Positions 1 through 8,245 of a stretch of DNA of 64,000 nucleotides are shown piece after piece. Position 1 is the first letter of the stretch, and the number at the start of each line of letters is the position of its first letter. Both the position numbers and the translations under genes were made by a program. This DNA is from Candidatus Methylomirabilota bacterium (lineage in GTDB: Bacteria; Methylomirabilota; Methylomirabilia; Methylomirabilales; Methylomirabilaceae). Location: assembly GCA_003104975.1 (NCBI GenBank), contig PQAM01000019.1, positions 124,889 to 188,888 of the forward strand, given 5' to 3'. The notes beneath the pieces were generated by a model. That model was not told where the DNA came from, did not search any database, and was given only the letters and a program-made list of their open reading frames with translations.

Positions 1-2
1 CC

Positions 3-368
3 GTGAAGCTGGCGAAGCGATGCTTTTCGATCCCCCTCTGGGGAAGGTTGGGGGAGCGGATCATCGCCGGAATCTATGGACGGATAGGGTCGCGGGACTA
101 TCGGAACGCCGGGCCCATGCGCGCCACGCTGGTAAAGGTTGTGGCTGAAGATCTTCGTGACATGCTGTCGTCCATTCGCGTCCCAACCCTGATCATCTGG
201 GGCGATAAAGATCAAGAGGTCCCGTTCTCGTCGATGCAGATCATGGCGCGCGGGATCCAGGGTTCGCGGTTGGAGGTATTTGAGGGGGCCGGCCATTTCC
301 CGTTTGTCGACAGGCCGGACCGGTTTGGTCGGGTGGTGAGGGAGTTTCTGTGTCGGGAGCGTGGGTGA
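3..368 (+). CDS. alpha/beta hydrolase, C-terminal part (cut by window edge)
   Basis: This is the C-terminal end of an alpha/beta-hydrolase-fold protein; the beginning lies outside the window. The readable 121 residues contain the usual late landmarks of the fold: a strand followed by WGDKDQEVP, where the acidic member of the catalytic triad normally sits, and GAGHFPF, which carries the catalytic histidine. The nucleophile elbow (GxSxG) would lie upstream and is not visible, so the substrate cannot be guessed. The stop codon lies inside the start of the Mur ligase gene (19 bp overlap), so the two are probably translated together and may act in one cell-envelope process; that link is inference. 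Confidence 0.8.
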   Translation: MKLAKRCFSIPLWGRLGERIIAGIYGRIGSRDYRNAGPMRATLVKVVAEDLRDMLSSIRVPTLIIWGDKDQEVPFSSMQIMARGIQGSRLEVFEGAGHFPFVDRPDRFGRVVREFLCRERG

Positions 369-2047
369 AAAGGTTGGATGGCGTGCTCGGCTCTTCGCTT
401 GCGGGCCGGTCCGTCACCGGAGCGCTGCCGTATGCGGCGGTCGTTATGGCGCGCCACCTGGATCTGATCTATGTCACCCAGTTGGAGCGGTACAACAGCA
501 TGCGCCTGCGTGGCTGGATTGCCAGGCATTGGGGCATCATCCTGGACGGCCGCGGGATGCTTGTCCAGGCGGCGGTTCTGGGAACCGGACTCCTCCTGGC
601 GTGGTTACCTATTCCGCTTCCCGGTATTGCGTTTTACATGATGTGGCTGATCGCCGGGATTCGGCTTGCGGCCGGATATTCATCACTTCAGGTCAGTCAG
701 CGGCTGCAGTGGACGCCCCGAGCCGTGCGTCTGGCGGCGATCACGGGCGTTTTGGCGGCGGCGGCCATCCTGGTCGTGACGTGGCTGATCGACGCCCTGC
801 TGTCTTCGCTGATGACGGTTCCCCTTGCGTTTCGTATCGGCATCGGCCTGGCTGCCGGCCTGCTTGTCGCGTCCGAGGTTGCCGCGGGGACGGTTCTCAC
901 GGCCAATCTGAGCCTCGCTCCGTATGAGCGGGCGATCAATCGGCGCTTCTATACGCTGGCGACGGCGCGGATGCACCGGTATCCCGGCGAGGTGATCGGG
1001 ATTACGGGGAGCTACGGGAAGACGACGACCAAGTTTATCGCCGCTGCCCTGCTGCAGAGGCGCTACCCGGTCTTCAAGACGCCGGATGGGGTGAATACCA
1101 CCATGGGCATCGTGCGGATCGTCCGCGAGGCGTTGCAGGATGATCACCGGTTCTTCGTTGTCGAGGTGGCGGCCTACGGTCCCGGCGAGATCAAGGAGGT
1201 GTGCGAGATCTTACACCCGCAGATCGGGATCCTTACGGCGGTCGGGGTTCAGCACCTCGAGCGGTTCGGGACGCCGGAGCGGATCGCCGAGGCGAAGTAT
1301 GAACTGATCGCGTCGCTGCCGCCCGATGGACTGGCGATCATCAACGCCGACGATCCGGTTTGTCTGCGATTGGCCGAACGCGCCAGACAGGAGGGGCGGC
1401 GGGTACTCCTGTACGGGATCGGCGAGGACGAGCGGGCGCTGGGTGTCCGGGGGAAGGATGTCAAGCTTTCCAGTAAGGGTTCCGCCTTTCGCGTCCAGAC
1501 CGGGCAGGGCGTCGCCATGTTTGAGACTAGGCTGCTGGGGAGTTGGAATATCAGCAACATCCTGGGGGCAACGGCGGCGGCGCTGGAGTGCGGCGTGCCG
1601 TTGGAGGCAATTGCCGACGACGTAAGAACGCTTACGCCGGCCCCGAAGCGTCTGGAGCTTCGGGAAGAGGGCGGGGTGATTAAACTGATCGATGTCGCCA
1701 ACGCCAACCCACGCGGGGCGCAGATGGCCCTGGAGGTCCTCAGCCAGTTTCAGGGAGGCTCGAAGATCCTGATTACGCCGGGCATGGTGGAACTGGGCCA
1801 GATCGAGGCGGAGGAGAATCGGCAATTGGGGCGGGCGGCGGCTGCGATCTGTGATTACGTGGTGTTGGTCGGGCCGCAGCAGACCCAACCGCTGCGGGAA
1901 GGACTGCGCGAGGCCGGGTTTGCCGGCAGTCGGGTGCTCGTGGCCCGGCACACCGGCGAGGTGGCCGACTGCCTCAAGGCGATCGTTCGCGAGGGGGACA
2001 TCCTGTTGTACGAAAACCGGTTGCCGGATACCTACCTGGAACGATAA
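350..2047 (+). CDS. membrane-anchored Mur ligase family protein (MurF-like)
   Basis: The product is a 565-residue Mur-ligase-type ATP-dependent amide ligase. The ATP-binding motif GSYGKTTTK lies at about residues 220-228 and the middle and C-terminal Mur ligase domains follow. Instead of the normal N-terminal UDP-MurNAc-binding domain, residues 71-185 hold several hydrophobic segments (about 71-107, 127-150 and 155-185), so the catalytic part should be tethered to the inner face of the membrane. It stands where murF would be expected, next to ddl. The family normally adds D-Ala-D-Ala or another amino acid to a cell-wall precursor, but the missing substrate domain means the acceptor here is unknown. 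The GTG start at 350 was chosen because it allows the overlap with the upstream gene; GTG 365 is an alternative. Confidence 0.85.
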   Translation: MSGAWVKRLDGVLGSSLAGRSVTGALPYAAVVMARHLDLIYVTQLERYNSMRLRGWIARHWGIILDGRGMLVQAAVLGTGLLLAWLPIPLPGIAFYMMWLIAGIRLAAGYSSLQVSQRLQWTPRAVRLAAITGVLAAAAILVVTWLIDALLSSLMTVPLAFRIGIGLAAGLLVASEVAAGTVLTANLSLAPYERAINRRFYTLATARMHRYPGEVIGITGSYGKTTTKFIAAALLQRRYPVFKTPDGVNTTMGIVRIVREALQDDHRFFVVEVAAYGPGEIKEVCEILHPQIGILTAVGVQHLERFGTPERIAEAKYELIASLPPDGLAIINADDPVCLRLAERARQEGRRVLLYGIGEDERALGVRGKDVKLSSKGSAFRVQTGQGVAMFETRLLGSWNISNILGATAAALECGVPLEAIADDVRTLTPAPKRLELREEGGVIKLIDVANANPRGAQMALEVLSQFQGGSKILITPGMVELGQIEAEENRQLGRAAAAICDYVVLVGPQQTQPLREGLREAGFAGSRVLVARHTGEVADCLKAIVREGDILLYENRLPDTYLER

Positions 2048-2050
2048 AGA

Positions 2051-2077
2051 CAGGGTATAGGGTGTTGGGTGTAAGGG
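2051..2077. repeat. GGGTGTT-type heptamer repeat between Mur ligase and ddl
   Basis: The short gap before ddl consists of imperfect purine-rich units related to GGGTGTT (agggtat agggtgt tgggtgt aaggg). The same unit in the opposite orientation (AACACCC) is repeated inside prmC. The end of the repeat (aaggga) may serve as ribosome binding site for ddl. Confidence 0.6.
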
Positions 2078-2083
2078 ATCTGA

Positions 2084-3400
2084 ATGATGAGTAGCGCATT
2101 GACACGCATAGGGTTGATCTTCGGGAGCCGCTCGGTAGAGCGCGAGGTCTCGATCATGACCGCCGGCAAGGTCTATGAGGTCCTGCTCTCGCTGCAGGAC
2201 CGGTTCGAGACGCTGCCGATCTTTCTCACGGGTGAGGGGACGTGGCTGACCGGTGAGGCGGTTCGGGACCTGTTGACGATCGATGCCGAGATACGAAGGC
2301 TGGCGGAACGGGGCGCTGCGGCGGGACCGGATGAACGGGCACGGCTTGATGCCGAAAAACTCAGGCTGAATCGCGAGCGATATGCGCCCCAGCTTGAGAA
2401 CCTGGATCGGGGCCAGAACGCCACAGGGGTCGAGCCGCTCTTCCTGGCGCCCGATCCGTCGGTCGGCGGGTTGATGTCGCAGCAGGAGCGCAAAGGTTGG
2501 CTGCGGAAAGCGGCCCAACACCCCACCATCGACCTGGCCTTTCCGGTCATCCATGGGACGCACGGCGAAGACGGAACGATTCAGGGCCTGTGTGAATTGG
2601 CCGATCTGCCGTATGTTGGGACCGGGGTCGCCGCCTCTGCGGTTGGCATGGATAAGATCATCTCCAAGCTCGTCTTCCAGGGCGCAGGTCTTCCGGTGGT
2701 AGAGGGGGTCGGCGTGACCCGGCGTGAGCTGTTGGAGGATGAGGCGGCCGTTGTACGGACGCTTGAAGGCAGGCTGGGTTACCCGGTCGTTGTCAAGCCG
2801 GCGGTTGCCGGGTCCAGCGTCGGGATCGGTGTGGCGCACGATACGACCGAACTGCTGAACCTGACGAAGCGCGCGATGCGCTTCAGCCGGCGCATCCTGG
2901 TCGAGCGGGCCGTTCAGCAGCGGATCGAGGTGCAGTGCGGCGTCCTTGGCAATCATGCGCTGACCGTCTCGGCGTGTGAGGAACTGATCGGTTCGGGTGA
3001 GGTCGTTGCCTATCGGGACAAATACCCGGAGGACAAAAAGCCGGGGAGCGCGGACCTGGCGCCGAGCATCATCCCGGCCAGGATTCCGCAGACGCTGTCG
3101 GATGAGATCCGATCGATGGCGGCAGCCGCCTTTCGGTCGATTGATGCGCGCGGGATCTCCCGGGTCGATTTCCTCATCGACTCGGTCACGATGAAGCCGT
3201 ACGTCAACGAGGTCAATACCATGCCGGGGTCGCTGTCGCTTACCCTCTGGGAGCAAAGCGGGGTAAAGCCTGCCGAGTTGATCGTTCGCCTGGTGGAATT
3301 AGCGCTGGAGGCCCATCGCGACAAGCGCTCGACCCAGTTCACATCAACAGAGGGCAAGGCGTTGGTGGACCGGCGCCATCTGGTGACGCCCGGCAAATAA
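2084..3400 (+). CDS. ddl: D-alanine--D-alanine ligase, long form
   Basis: This ATP-grasp enzyme joins two D-alanines to make the dipeptide used in peptidoglycan precursors. The N-terminal FGSRSVEREVS motif (residues 13-23), HGTHGEDG (157-164), the ATP-binding KPAVAGSSVGI (238-248) and the metal-binding NEVNTMPG near the C-terminus are all present. At 438 residues it is clearly longer than the usual 300-370; the extra length is a charged, probably helical insertion at about residues 62-148 between the N-terminal domain and the active-site loop. It may start at 2084 or at the adjacent ATG 2087. It sits between the Mur ligase and mraY, not in its common place beside murB/ftsQ. Confidence 0.9.
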   Translation: MMSSALTRIGLIFGSRSVEREVSIMTAGKVYEVLLSLQDRFETLPIFLTGEGTWLTGEAVRDLLTIDAEIRRLAERGAAAGPDERARLDAEKLRLNRERYAPQLENLDRGQNATGVEPLFLAPDPSVGGLMSQQERKGWLRKAAQHPTIDLAFPVIHGTHGEDGTIQGLCELADLPYVGTGVAASAVGMDKIISKLVFQGAGLPVVEGVGVTRRELLEDEAAVVRTLEGRLGYPVVVKPAVAGSSVGIGVAHDTTELLNLTKRAMRFSRRILVERAVQQRIEVQCGVLGNHALTVSACEELIGSGEVVAYRDKYPEDKKPGSADLAPSIIPARIPQTLSDEIRSMAAAAFRSIDARGISRVDFLIDSVTMKPYVNEVNTMPGSLSLTLWEQSGVKPAELIVRLVELALEAHRDKRSTQFTSTEGKALVDRRHLVTPGK

Positions 3401-3409
3401 AGTAGAAGA

Positions 3410-3474
3410 TAGGGTGTTGGGTGTGGGGTGTTGAGGGAAAGGATTACGCGTAAGGTGGAGGGTGTAGGGTAAGG
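3410..3474. repeat. GGGTGTT/GGGTGTA heptamer repeat upstream of mraY
   Basis: The 79-bp gap between ddl and mraY is made almost entirely of degenerate units such as agggtgt, tgggtgt, ggggtgt and agggtgt. The 3' end (gggtaagg) lies 5-7 bases before the mraY ATG and is the only Shine-Dalgarno-like sequence there, so the repeat appears to supply the ribosome binding site. Confidence 0.6.
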
Positions 3475-3479
3475 ATTGA

Positions 3480-4562
3480 ATGCTGTATCATTTATTGTTC
3501 CCATGGCACGAGAGCTTCACGATTTTCAATGTCTTCCGGTATGTGACCTTCCGTACGGCCGGGGCTATCCTGACCGCGTTGCTGATCAGCCTGCTGATGG
3601 GGCCGGCGTTGATCCGCCGGCTGCAGCAGTTGCAGATCGGCCAGAGCATCAGGGACGACGGGCCGGCGGGTCATCTGCAGAAGGCCGGGACACCCACCAT
3701 GGGCGGCCTCCTGATCCTGGCCTCCATCCTTGTTGCGACGTTGCTCTGGGCCAATCTGGCCAACCGGTTTGTCTGGCTTGCGCTGTTCAGCACGCTCTGG
3801 ATGGGGACCGTAGGATTTGTCGACGACTATCGGAAGGTGGTGGCCAAGAACAGCAAGGGGCTCTCGGCCAAAGCGAAACTGTTGTGGCAGATCGTGCCCA
3901 GTATGCTGGTCGGTCTGGTGCTGTATATCAGCCCTGTCGACGACTCCACCACCAGACTGGCCATCCCCTTCTTTAAGCGCTGGATGCCCGATCTGGGGTG
4001 GGGATATGTCCTGTTCGTGACGCTGGTGATTGTCGGCGCGTCGAATGCGGTAAACCTGACCGACGGCCTGGATGGATTGGCCATCGGCCCGGTCCTGATC
4101 TCCGCGGCGGCGTATACGGTTCTGGCCTATATTGCGGGCCATGCCAACATCGCTCATTACTTGCAGGTGGTCTTCGTGCGGGGGAGTTCGGAGTTGACGG
4201 TCTTTGGCGGCGCCATCGTCGGGGCTAGCCTGGGGTTCCTCTGGTACAACACCTATCCTGCGCAGCTCTTTATGGGCGACACCGGCTCGCTGGCGCTGGG
4301 GGCCGCGGTGGCCACGCTCGCCGTCCTGGTCAAGAGCGAATTGCTGCTGCTGATCGTCGGCGGGGTGTTTGTCGCGGAGGCGGTCTCGGTGATCCTGCAG
4401 GTCTTTTCCTACCGGACGACCGGCCGACGGGTCTTCCGGATGGCGCCGATCCATCACCACTACGAGTTGAACGGGATGGCGGAGCCGAAGATCATTGTTC
4501 GGTTCTGGATCATCTCCTTTATCCTGGCCCTGCTCTCGCTCACGACGTTGAAGTTGAGGTGA
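3480..4562 (+). CDS. mraY: phospho-N-acetylmuramoyl-pentapeptide-transferase
   Basis: MraY transfers phospho-MurNAc-pentapeptide to undecaprenyl phosphate, making lipid I at the inner membrane. The 360-residue product has the expected many hydrophobic segments and the diagnostic cytoplasmic motifs: DDYRK (115-119), NLTDGLDG (192-199), FMGDTGS, and the MraY-specific histidine cluster [10 protein letters not shown] near the C-terminus. It is followed after one base by murD. Length and motif order match the family closely. Confidence 0.97.
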   Translation: MLYHLLFPWHESFTIFNVFRYVTFRTAGAILTALLISLLMGPALIRRLQQLQIGQSIRDDGPAGHLQKAGTPTMGGLLILASILVATLLWANLANRFVWLALFSTLWMGTVGFVDDYRKVVAKNSKGLSAKAKLLWQIVPSMLVGLVLYISPVDDSTTRLAIPFFKRWMPDLGWGYVLFVTLVIVGASNAVNLTDGLDGLAIGPVLISAAAYTVLAYIAGHANIAHYLQVVFVRGSSELTVFGGAIVGASLGFLWYNTYPAQLFMGDTGSLALGAAVATLAVLVKSELLLLIVGGVFVAEAVSVILQVFSYRTTGRRVFRMAPIHHHYELNGMAEPKIIVRFWIISFILALLSLTTLKLR

Positions 4563-4563
4563 C

Positions 4564-5931
4564 ATGCAGCCTGTGACGATCGATCTGGCCGGCAAGCAAG
4601 CGGTGGTTGTCGGATTGGCGCGATCCGGGCAGGCCGCCTGTCGTGTGCTGCTCAAACAGGGCGCCGTGGTCATCGGGACCGACCGACGGGATGAGCACGA
4701 GATCGGCGCCGACCTGAGCAGTCTGGAGCGGGACGGGGTCCGCCTTGAGCTGGGCGAGCGGTATCTGCGCGCCTTACCGTGGGCCGATTGCGTTGTGGTC
4801 AGCCCCGGGATCGATCTGCGTGAGCCGCCGTTTCGGCGCCTTCGCGACGCGGGCATCCCGCTGATCGGCGAGGTGGAGCTGGCCTATCGGTGCAGCGAGG
4901 CGACGTTTATCGGTGTAACCGGCACTAACGGCAAAAGCACGACGACCACCCTGCTCGGCGTGATCCTGAAGGAGGCCGTCCTGCCTGCCCATGTGGCCGG
5001 CAACATCGGGACCCCGCTCTGCGGGGTGGCGCCATCCCTGGCGGCGGGTGAGTACGTCGTGACGGAGCTGTCGAGCTTTCAACTGGAGACGATCGAGGCG
5101 TTCAGGCCGCGCGTGGCGGTACTCCTGAATCTCGCGCCCGATCATCTCGATCGCTACGATCAGGTCGAAGCGTATTACCGGGCCAAGGCCCGCATTTTTG
5201 AGAACCAACAACCCTCGGACGTTGCGGTCATCAATGCGGACGATCCGTTGGTGCTTCAGGCCGTTGTGCAGACCCGAGGGCGGACGCTCTCATTCAGCCG
5301 GACTCGAGCGTTGGCCGAGGGGGCCTACGTTGAGGACGATCAGCTTGTGCTGGTCCTTGACGGGAGGCGAGAGGCACTCTGCCGGGTCTCCGATCTGAGG
5401 ATCCGGGGGGTACATAACCTCGAGAATGCGCTGGCCGCCGGTCTGGCAGCGGCCGCGATCGGCGCGTCTTTGGCCTCGATCCGGACGGCGCTTACCAGTT
5501 TCGAGGGACTGGAGCATCGGCTGGAGTTCGTGGCCGAGATCGGCGGCGTTCGTTATGTGAACGATTCCAAGGGGACGAATGTCGGGGCGGTGGTCCGGTC
5601 ACTCGAGAGCTTTGCGGAACCTATTGTGCTGATCGCCGGCGGGCGGGACAAGCACGGCGACTTTGCGCCCCTGCTGCCCCTGGTCGGCGAGCGGGTCAAA
5701 CGGCTGATCCTGATTGGTGAAGCGGCCGGCGTCATGCGCCGTGCGTTGGTATCCGCCTCTGCGATAGAGGAAGCGCCTACGCTCGAGGAGGCTGTTCGGC
5801 GCGCCGCCGCGGTGGCATCGCCAGGAGAGGTCGTGCTCCTGTCTCCGGCCTGCGCCAGTTTTGATATGTTTACCGATTTTGAAGAGCGGGGGCGCGTCTT
5901 TAAGACGGCGGTGCGGGGGCTACGGCAATGA
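4564..5931 (+). CDS. murD: UDP-N-acetylmuramoyl-L-alanine--D-glutamate ligase
   Basis: MurD adds D-glutamate to UDP-MurNAc-L-Ala in the cytoplasm. The 455-residue product has an N-terminal Rossmann-like domain (VVVGLARSG, residues 14-22), the ATP-binding loop GVTGTNGKSTTTT (117-129), and the C-terminal NDSKGTNV motif typical of MurD. It starts one base after mraY and overlaps ftsW by four bases (ATGA), consistent with translational coupling. Confidence 0.96.
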   Translation: MQPVTIDLAGKQAVVVGLARSGQAACRVLLKQGAVVIGTDRRDEHEIGADLSSLERDGVRLELGERYLRALPWADCVVVSPGIDLREPPFRRLRDAGIPLIGEVELAYRCSEATFIGVTGTNGKSTTTTLLGVILKEAVLPAHVAGNIGTPLCGVAPSLAAGEYVVTELSSFQLETIEAFRPRVAVLLNLAPDHLDRYDQVEAYYRAKARIFENQQPSDVAVINADDPLVLQAVVQTRGRTLSFSRTRALAEGAYVEDDQLVLVLDGRREALCRVSDLRIRGVHNLENALAAGLAAAAIGASLASIRTALTSFEGLEHRLEFVAEIGGVRYVNDSKGTNVGAVVRSLESFAEPIVLIAGGRDKHGDFAPLLPLVGERVKRLILIGEAAGVMRRALVSASAIEEAPTLEEAVRRAAAVASPGEVVLLSPACASFDMFTDFEERGRVFKTAVRGLRQ

Positions 5932-7043
5932 TCAGCAAGCGGCTTCCATATGACAAGCTGTTGTGCGGGGTCGCGCTGGTGCTGGTAGGCCTTGGCATCA
6001 TCATGGTCTACAGCGCGGGCGCCATCAAGGCCGGTGAGAAATACGGCGATCCGTTCTTTTTCCTGAAAAAGCAACTGCTTTGGGCCATGATCGGGTGTGT
6101 GGTGATGTTCTGGGCGATGAACCGCGATTACCGTACATTTCAGAATTTTGTACTCCCGCTCTTCCTGCTCTCGCTGTTGCTCCTTGTACTGGTGCTGGTT
6201 CCGTCGATCGGGGTAAAGATCAACAACGCCAGGCGATGGATTCGTTTGTTCGGGATCTCTTTTCAACCGTCCGAACTGGCGAAACTCTCTGTTGTACTCC
6301 TTATGGCGAGGGTCCTCGCTAAACGGGCCGATCAGGAAGAGGGGTTCGTGAAACGCTTTGTCTTGCCGCTGCTCCTCGCCGGGCTCCTGTGCGGCCTGAT
6401 TGTGGCGCAGCCCCACTTTGGGATGGTGGGGATCCTGCTCTGTGCGGTCCTGGCGATCTGTTTTGTGGCCGGGGTCCGCCTGCGCCACCTGATGGTGATC
6501 GGTCTCGCCGTCGGGACGCTTGCCGTCCTGTTTGTCCTGACCCATCCTTATGCGCTCGAGCGGGTGATGACGGTGCTGAAGCCTGATCATGCCTCCGCCA
6601 AGGCTATCCATCAGACCAACCAGTCGATCTATGCCATAGGCCCGGGGGGGGTGCTGGGACGCGGGCTCGGCGACAGCTTCGGGAAGCTGGGCTATCTGCC
6701 GGAATCCCATACCGAGTTCATCTTTGCCGTCATTGCGGAGGAGACGGGACTTGTGGGGTCGCTCCTGGTCGTCTCGCTGTTCGGTCTCATTTTGTGGCGG
6801 GGGACGCGGATCGCGCTTCGGGCGCCTGACCTCTTCGGCGCCTACGCGGCGATCGGTATTACGTTCATCATCGTTGCCCAGGCCGCCATCAATTTTGGAG
6901 TGGTAGTCGGATTATTGCCCATTACAGGTTTGCCGTTACCGTTGGTCAGTTTCGGCGGCACCTCGCTGGTCATGACCCTGCTCTGTATCGGTATCCTGCT
7001 CAGCATCTCACGTCATCAGACGACGAGAGGACGGCTTGCATGA
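5928..7043 (+). CDS. ftsW: SEDS family peptidoglycan polymerase FtsW
   Basis: FtsW is a polytopic inner-membrane glycosyltransferase that polymerises lipid II at the division septum together with its partner penicillin-binding protein. The 371-residue product has the family signature INNARRWI followed by FQPSELAK, the loop EETGLVGS, and the C-terminal PLVSFGGTSL motif. Its position between murD and murG supports FtsW over the paralogue RodA. It overlaps both neighbours by four bases. Confidence 0.95.
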   Translation: MISKRLPYDKLLCGVALVLVGLGIIMVYSAGAIKAGEKYGDPFFFLKKQLLWAMIGCVVMFWAMNRDYRTFQNFVLPLFLLSLLLLVLVLVPSIGVKINNARRWIRLFGISFQPSELAKLSVVLLMARVLAKRADQEEGFVKRFVLPLLLAGLLCGLIVAQPHFGMVGILLCAVLAICFVAGVRLRHLMVIGLAVGTLAVLFVLTHPYALERVMTVLKPDHASAKAIHQTNQSIYAIGPGGVLGRGLGDSFGKLGYLPESHTEFIFAVIAEETGLVGSLLVVSLFGLILWRGTRIALRAPDLFGAYAAIGITFIIVAQAAINFGVVVGLLPITGLPLPLVSFGGTSLVMTLLCIGILLSISRHQTTRGRLA

Positions 7044-8245
7044 AGGCCATTATTGCGGGGGGCGGGACGGGCGGTCACCTCTTTCCCGCCATCGCGTTAG
7101 CCGAGGAACTCCGTTCGCGAATGACCGACCCGTCACTGTTGTTTGTCGGCGTCGAGGGCGGTGTGGAGGCATCGTTGCTGGCGATACGAGGCTGGGAGTT
7201 CGCGGGGATCAGGGCGTCCGGCGTGCAGGGTAAGCGACTGGGATCGCGACTTCGCAGCCTTACGCTGGTCCCATCCGGACTCATCCGGTCGCTCTCGATC
7301 CTTCGACAGTTTCGTCCGGATGTCGTGGTCGGTTTCGGCGGCTACGCGTCGGCCGCGATGGTGCTGTCGGCGGTGCTGGCGAGGGTCCCGACCGTGATCC
7401 ACGAGCAGAATGCCTTTCCGGGGCTGGCCAACCGATGGTTAGGGAGGATCGTCGATCGCGTTGCGATCGCCTTCGAGGAGGCATCCGGACATTTTCCAAA
7501 GGAGAAGGTGCGGGTGACCGGCAATCCGGTCAGAACGGAGCTCTTCGGCGTGAGCAGGGTTGAGGCCATGACTCGCCTGTCCCTTGATCCTGATCGATTC
7601 ACCGTGCTCATCTTCGGCGGCAGCCAAGGGGCGCACCGACTGAATCAGGCGGTGATGGAGGCGCTCCCCATGCTGACGGACGAGCGGGAGCGGATCCAAT
7701 TCGTCCACGCCACCGGTCCGCGCGATCTGACCCCTGTCCGACAGGGCTATGATGCGGGAGGGTATCGAGCTGCGGTGGAGCCGTTCTTCCAGGCGATGGC
7801 TGTCGCGTACGCCGCCGCCGATCTCTGTTTCTGCCGGGCGGGGGCGGGTACCGTGGCCGAGCTGTGCGCCATGGGCAAACCGTCGGTGCTCGTGCCGTTC
7901 CCGTTTGCCGCCAGCGATCACCAGCGTTACAATGCGGAAGCGCTGGTCGCTACAGGCGGCGCCCGGATGGTTCTGGACCGCGACCTGAGCGGTACCACAA
8001 TGGCCGAATACATACGGAGGCATCTTGGCGACCGCGAGGGGCTTGCGATGATGGCGCGCCGGGCGCGGGCGCTGGCCAAGCCGGATGCGGCGGTCCGTCT
8101 GGCCGATCTGGTCATACAAACGGCGCGTCAGGCGCCAGGTGCCAGACACCAGAGCGTGCAACAATCCTGGGACGTAGGGGCGAAACATGTTTCGCCCATG
8201 CCATCGCAACGACGACCAGGAATCTGGAGCGCAAAAAATGTTTAA
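7040..8245 (+). CDS. murG: UDP-GlcNAc:lipid I N-acetylglucosaminyltransferase, with repeat-derived tail
   Basis: MurG adds GlcNAc to lipid I to form lipid II at the inner face of the membrane. The N-terminal glycine-rich loop GGGTGGHLFPA (residues 7-17) and the C-terminal nucleotide-binding region (GGSQGAH, then CRAGAGTVAE) are intact. The family is usually about 355-365 residues; this product has 401. The last 30 or so residues (after LADLVIQTA) look unrelated to MurG, and the coding DNA there includes a perfect 20-bp palindrome of the GTAGGGGC family (8178-8197). The stop overlaps the murC start by eight bases. Confidence 0.95.
   Translation: MKAIIAGGGTGGHLFPAIALAEELRSRMTDPSLLFVGVEGGVEASLLAIRGWEFAGIRASGVQGKRLGSRLRSLTLVPSGLIRSLSILRQFRPDVVVGFGGYASAAMVLSAVLARVPTVIHEQNAFPGLANRWLGRIVDRVAIAFEEASGHFPKEKVRVTGNPVRTELFGVSRVEAMTRLSLDPDRFTVLIFGGSQGAHRLNQAVMEALPMLTDERERIQFVHATGPRDLTPVRQGYDAGGYRAAVEPFFQAMAVAYAAADLCFCRAGAGTVAELCAMGKPSVLVPFPFAASDHQRYNAEALVATGGARMVLDRDLSGTTMAEYIRRHLGDREGLAMMARRARALAKPDAAVRLADLVIQTARQAPGARHQSVQQSWDVGAKHVSPMPSQRRPGIWSAKNV
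8174..8197. repeat. REP-like palindrome in the 3' end of murG
   Basis: The element gtag + gggcgaaacatgtttcgccc contains a perfect 20-bp palindrome (8178-8197). It belongs to the same gtaggggc-headed group as the copies in hisH, upstream of the RAYT gene and inside that gene. It is read through in frame by murG and ends 40 bp before the murC start. Confidence 0.8.

Noticed and set aside
1211..3256. 681-codon open frame on the minus strand
   Set aside because: It lies antisense to the Mur ligase and ddl; the translation is rich in Arg, Gln, Pro and His with no domain, a typical shadow of high-GC coding sequence.
3492..4856. 454-codon minus-strand frame
   Set aside because: Antisense to mraY and murD with low-complexity composition.
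8187..8237. Longer N-terminus for murC starting inside the palindrome
   Set aside because: The added residues are not MurC-like and ATG 8238 has its own ribosome binding site.
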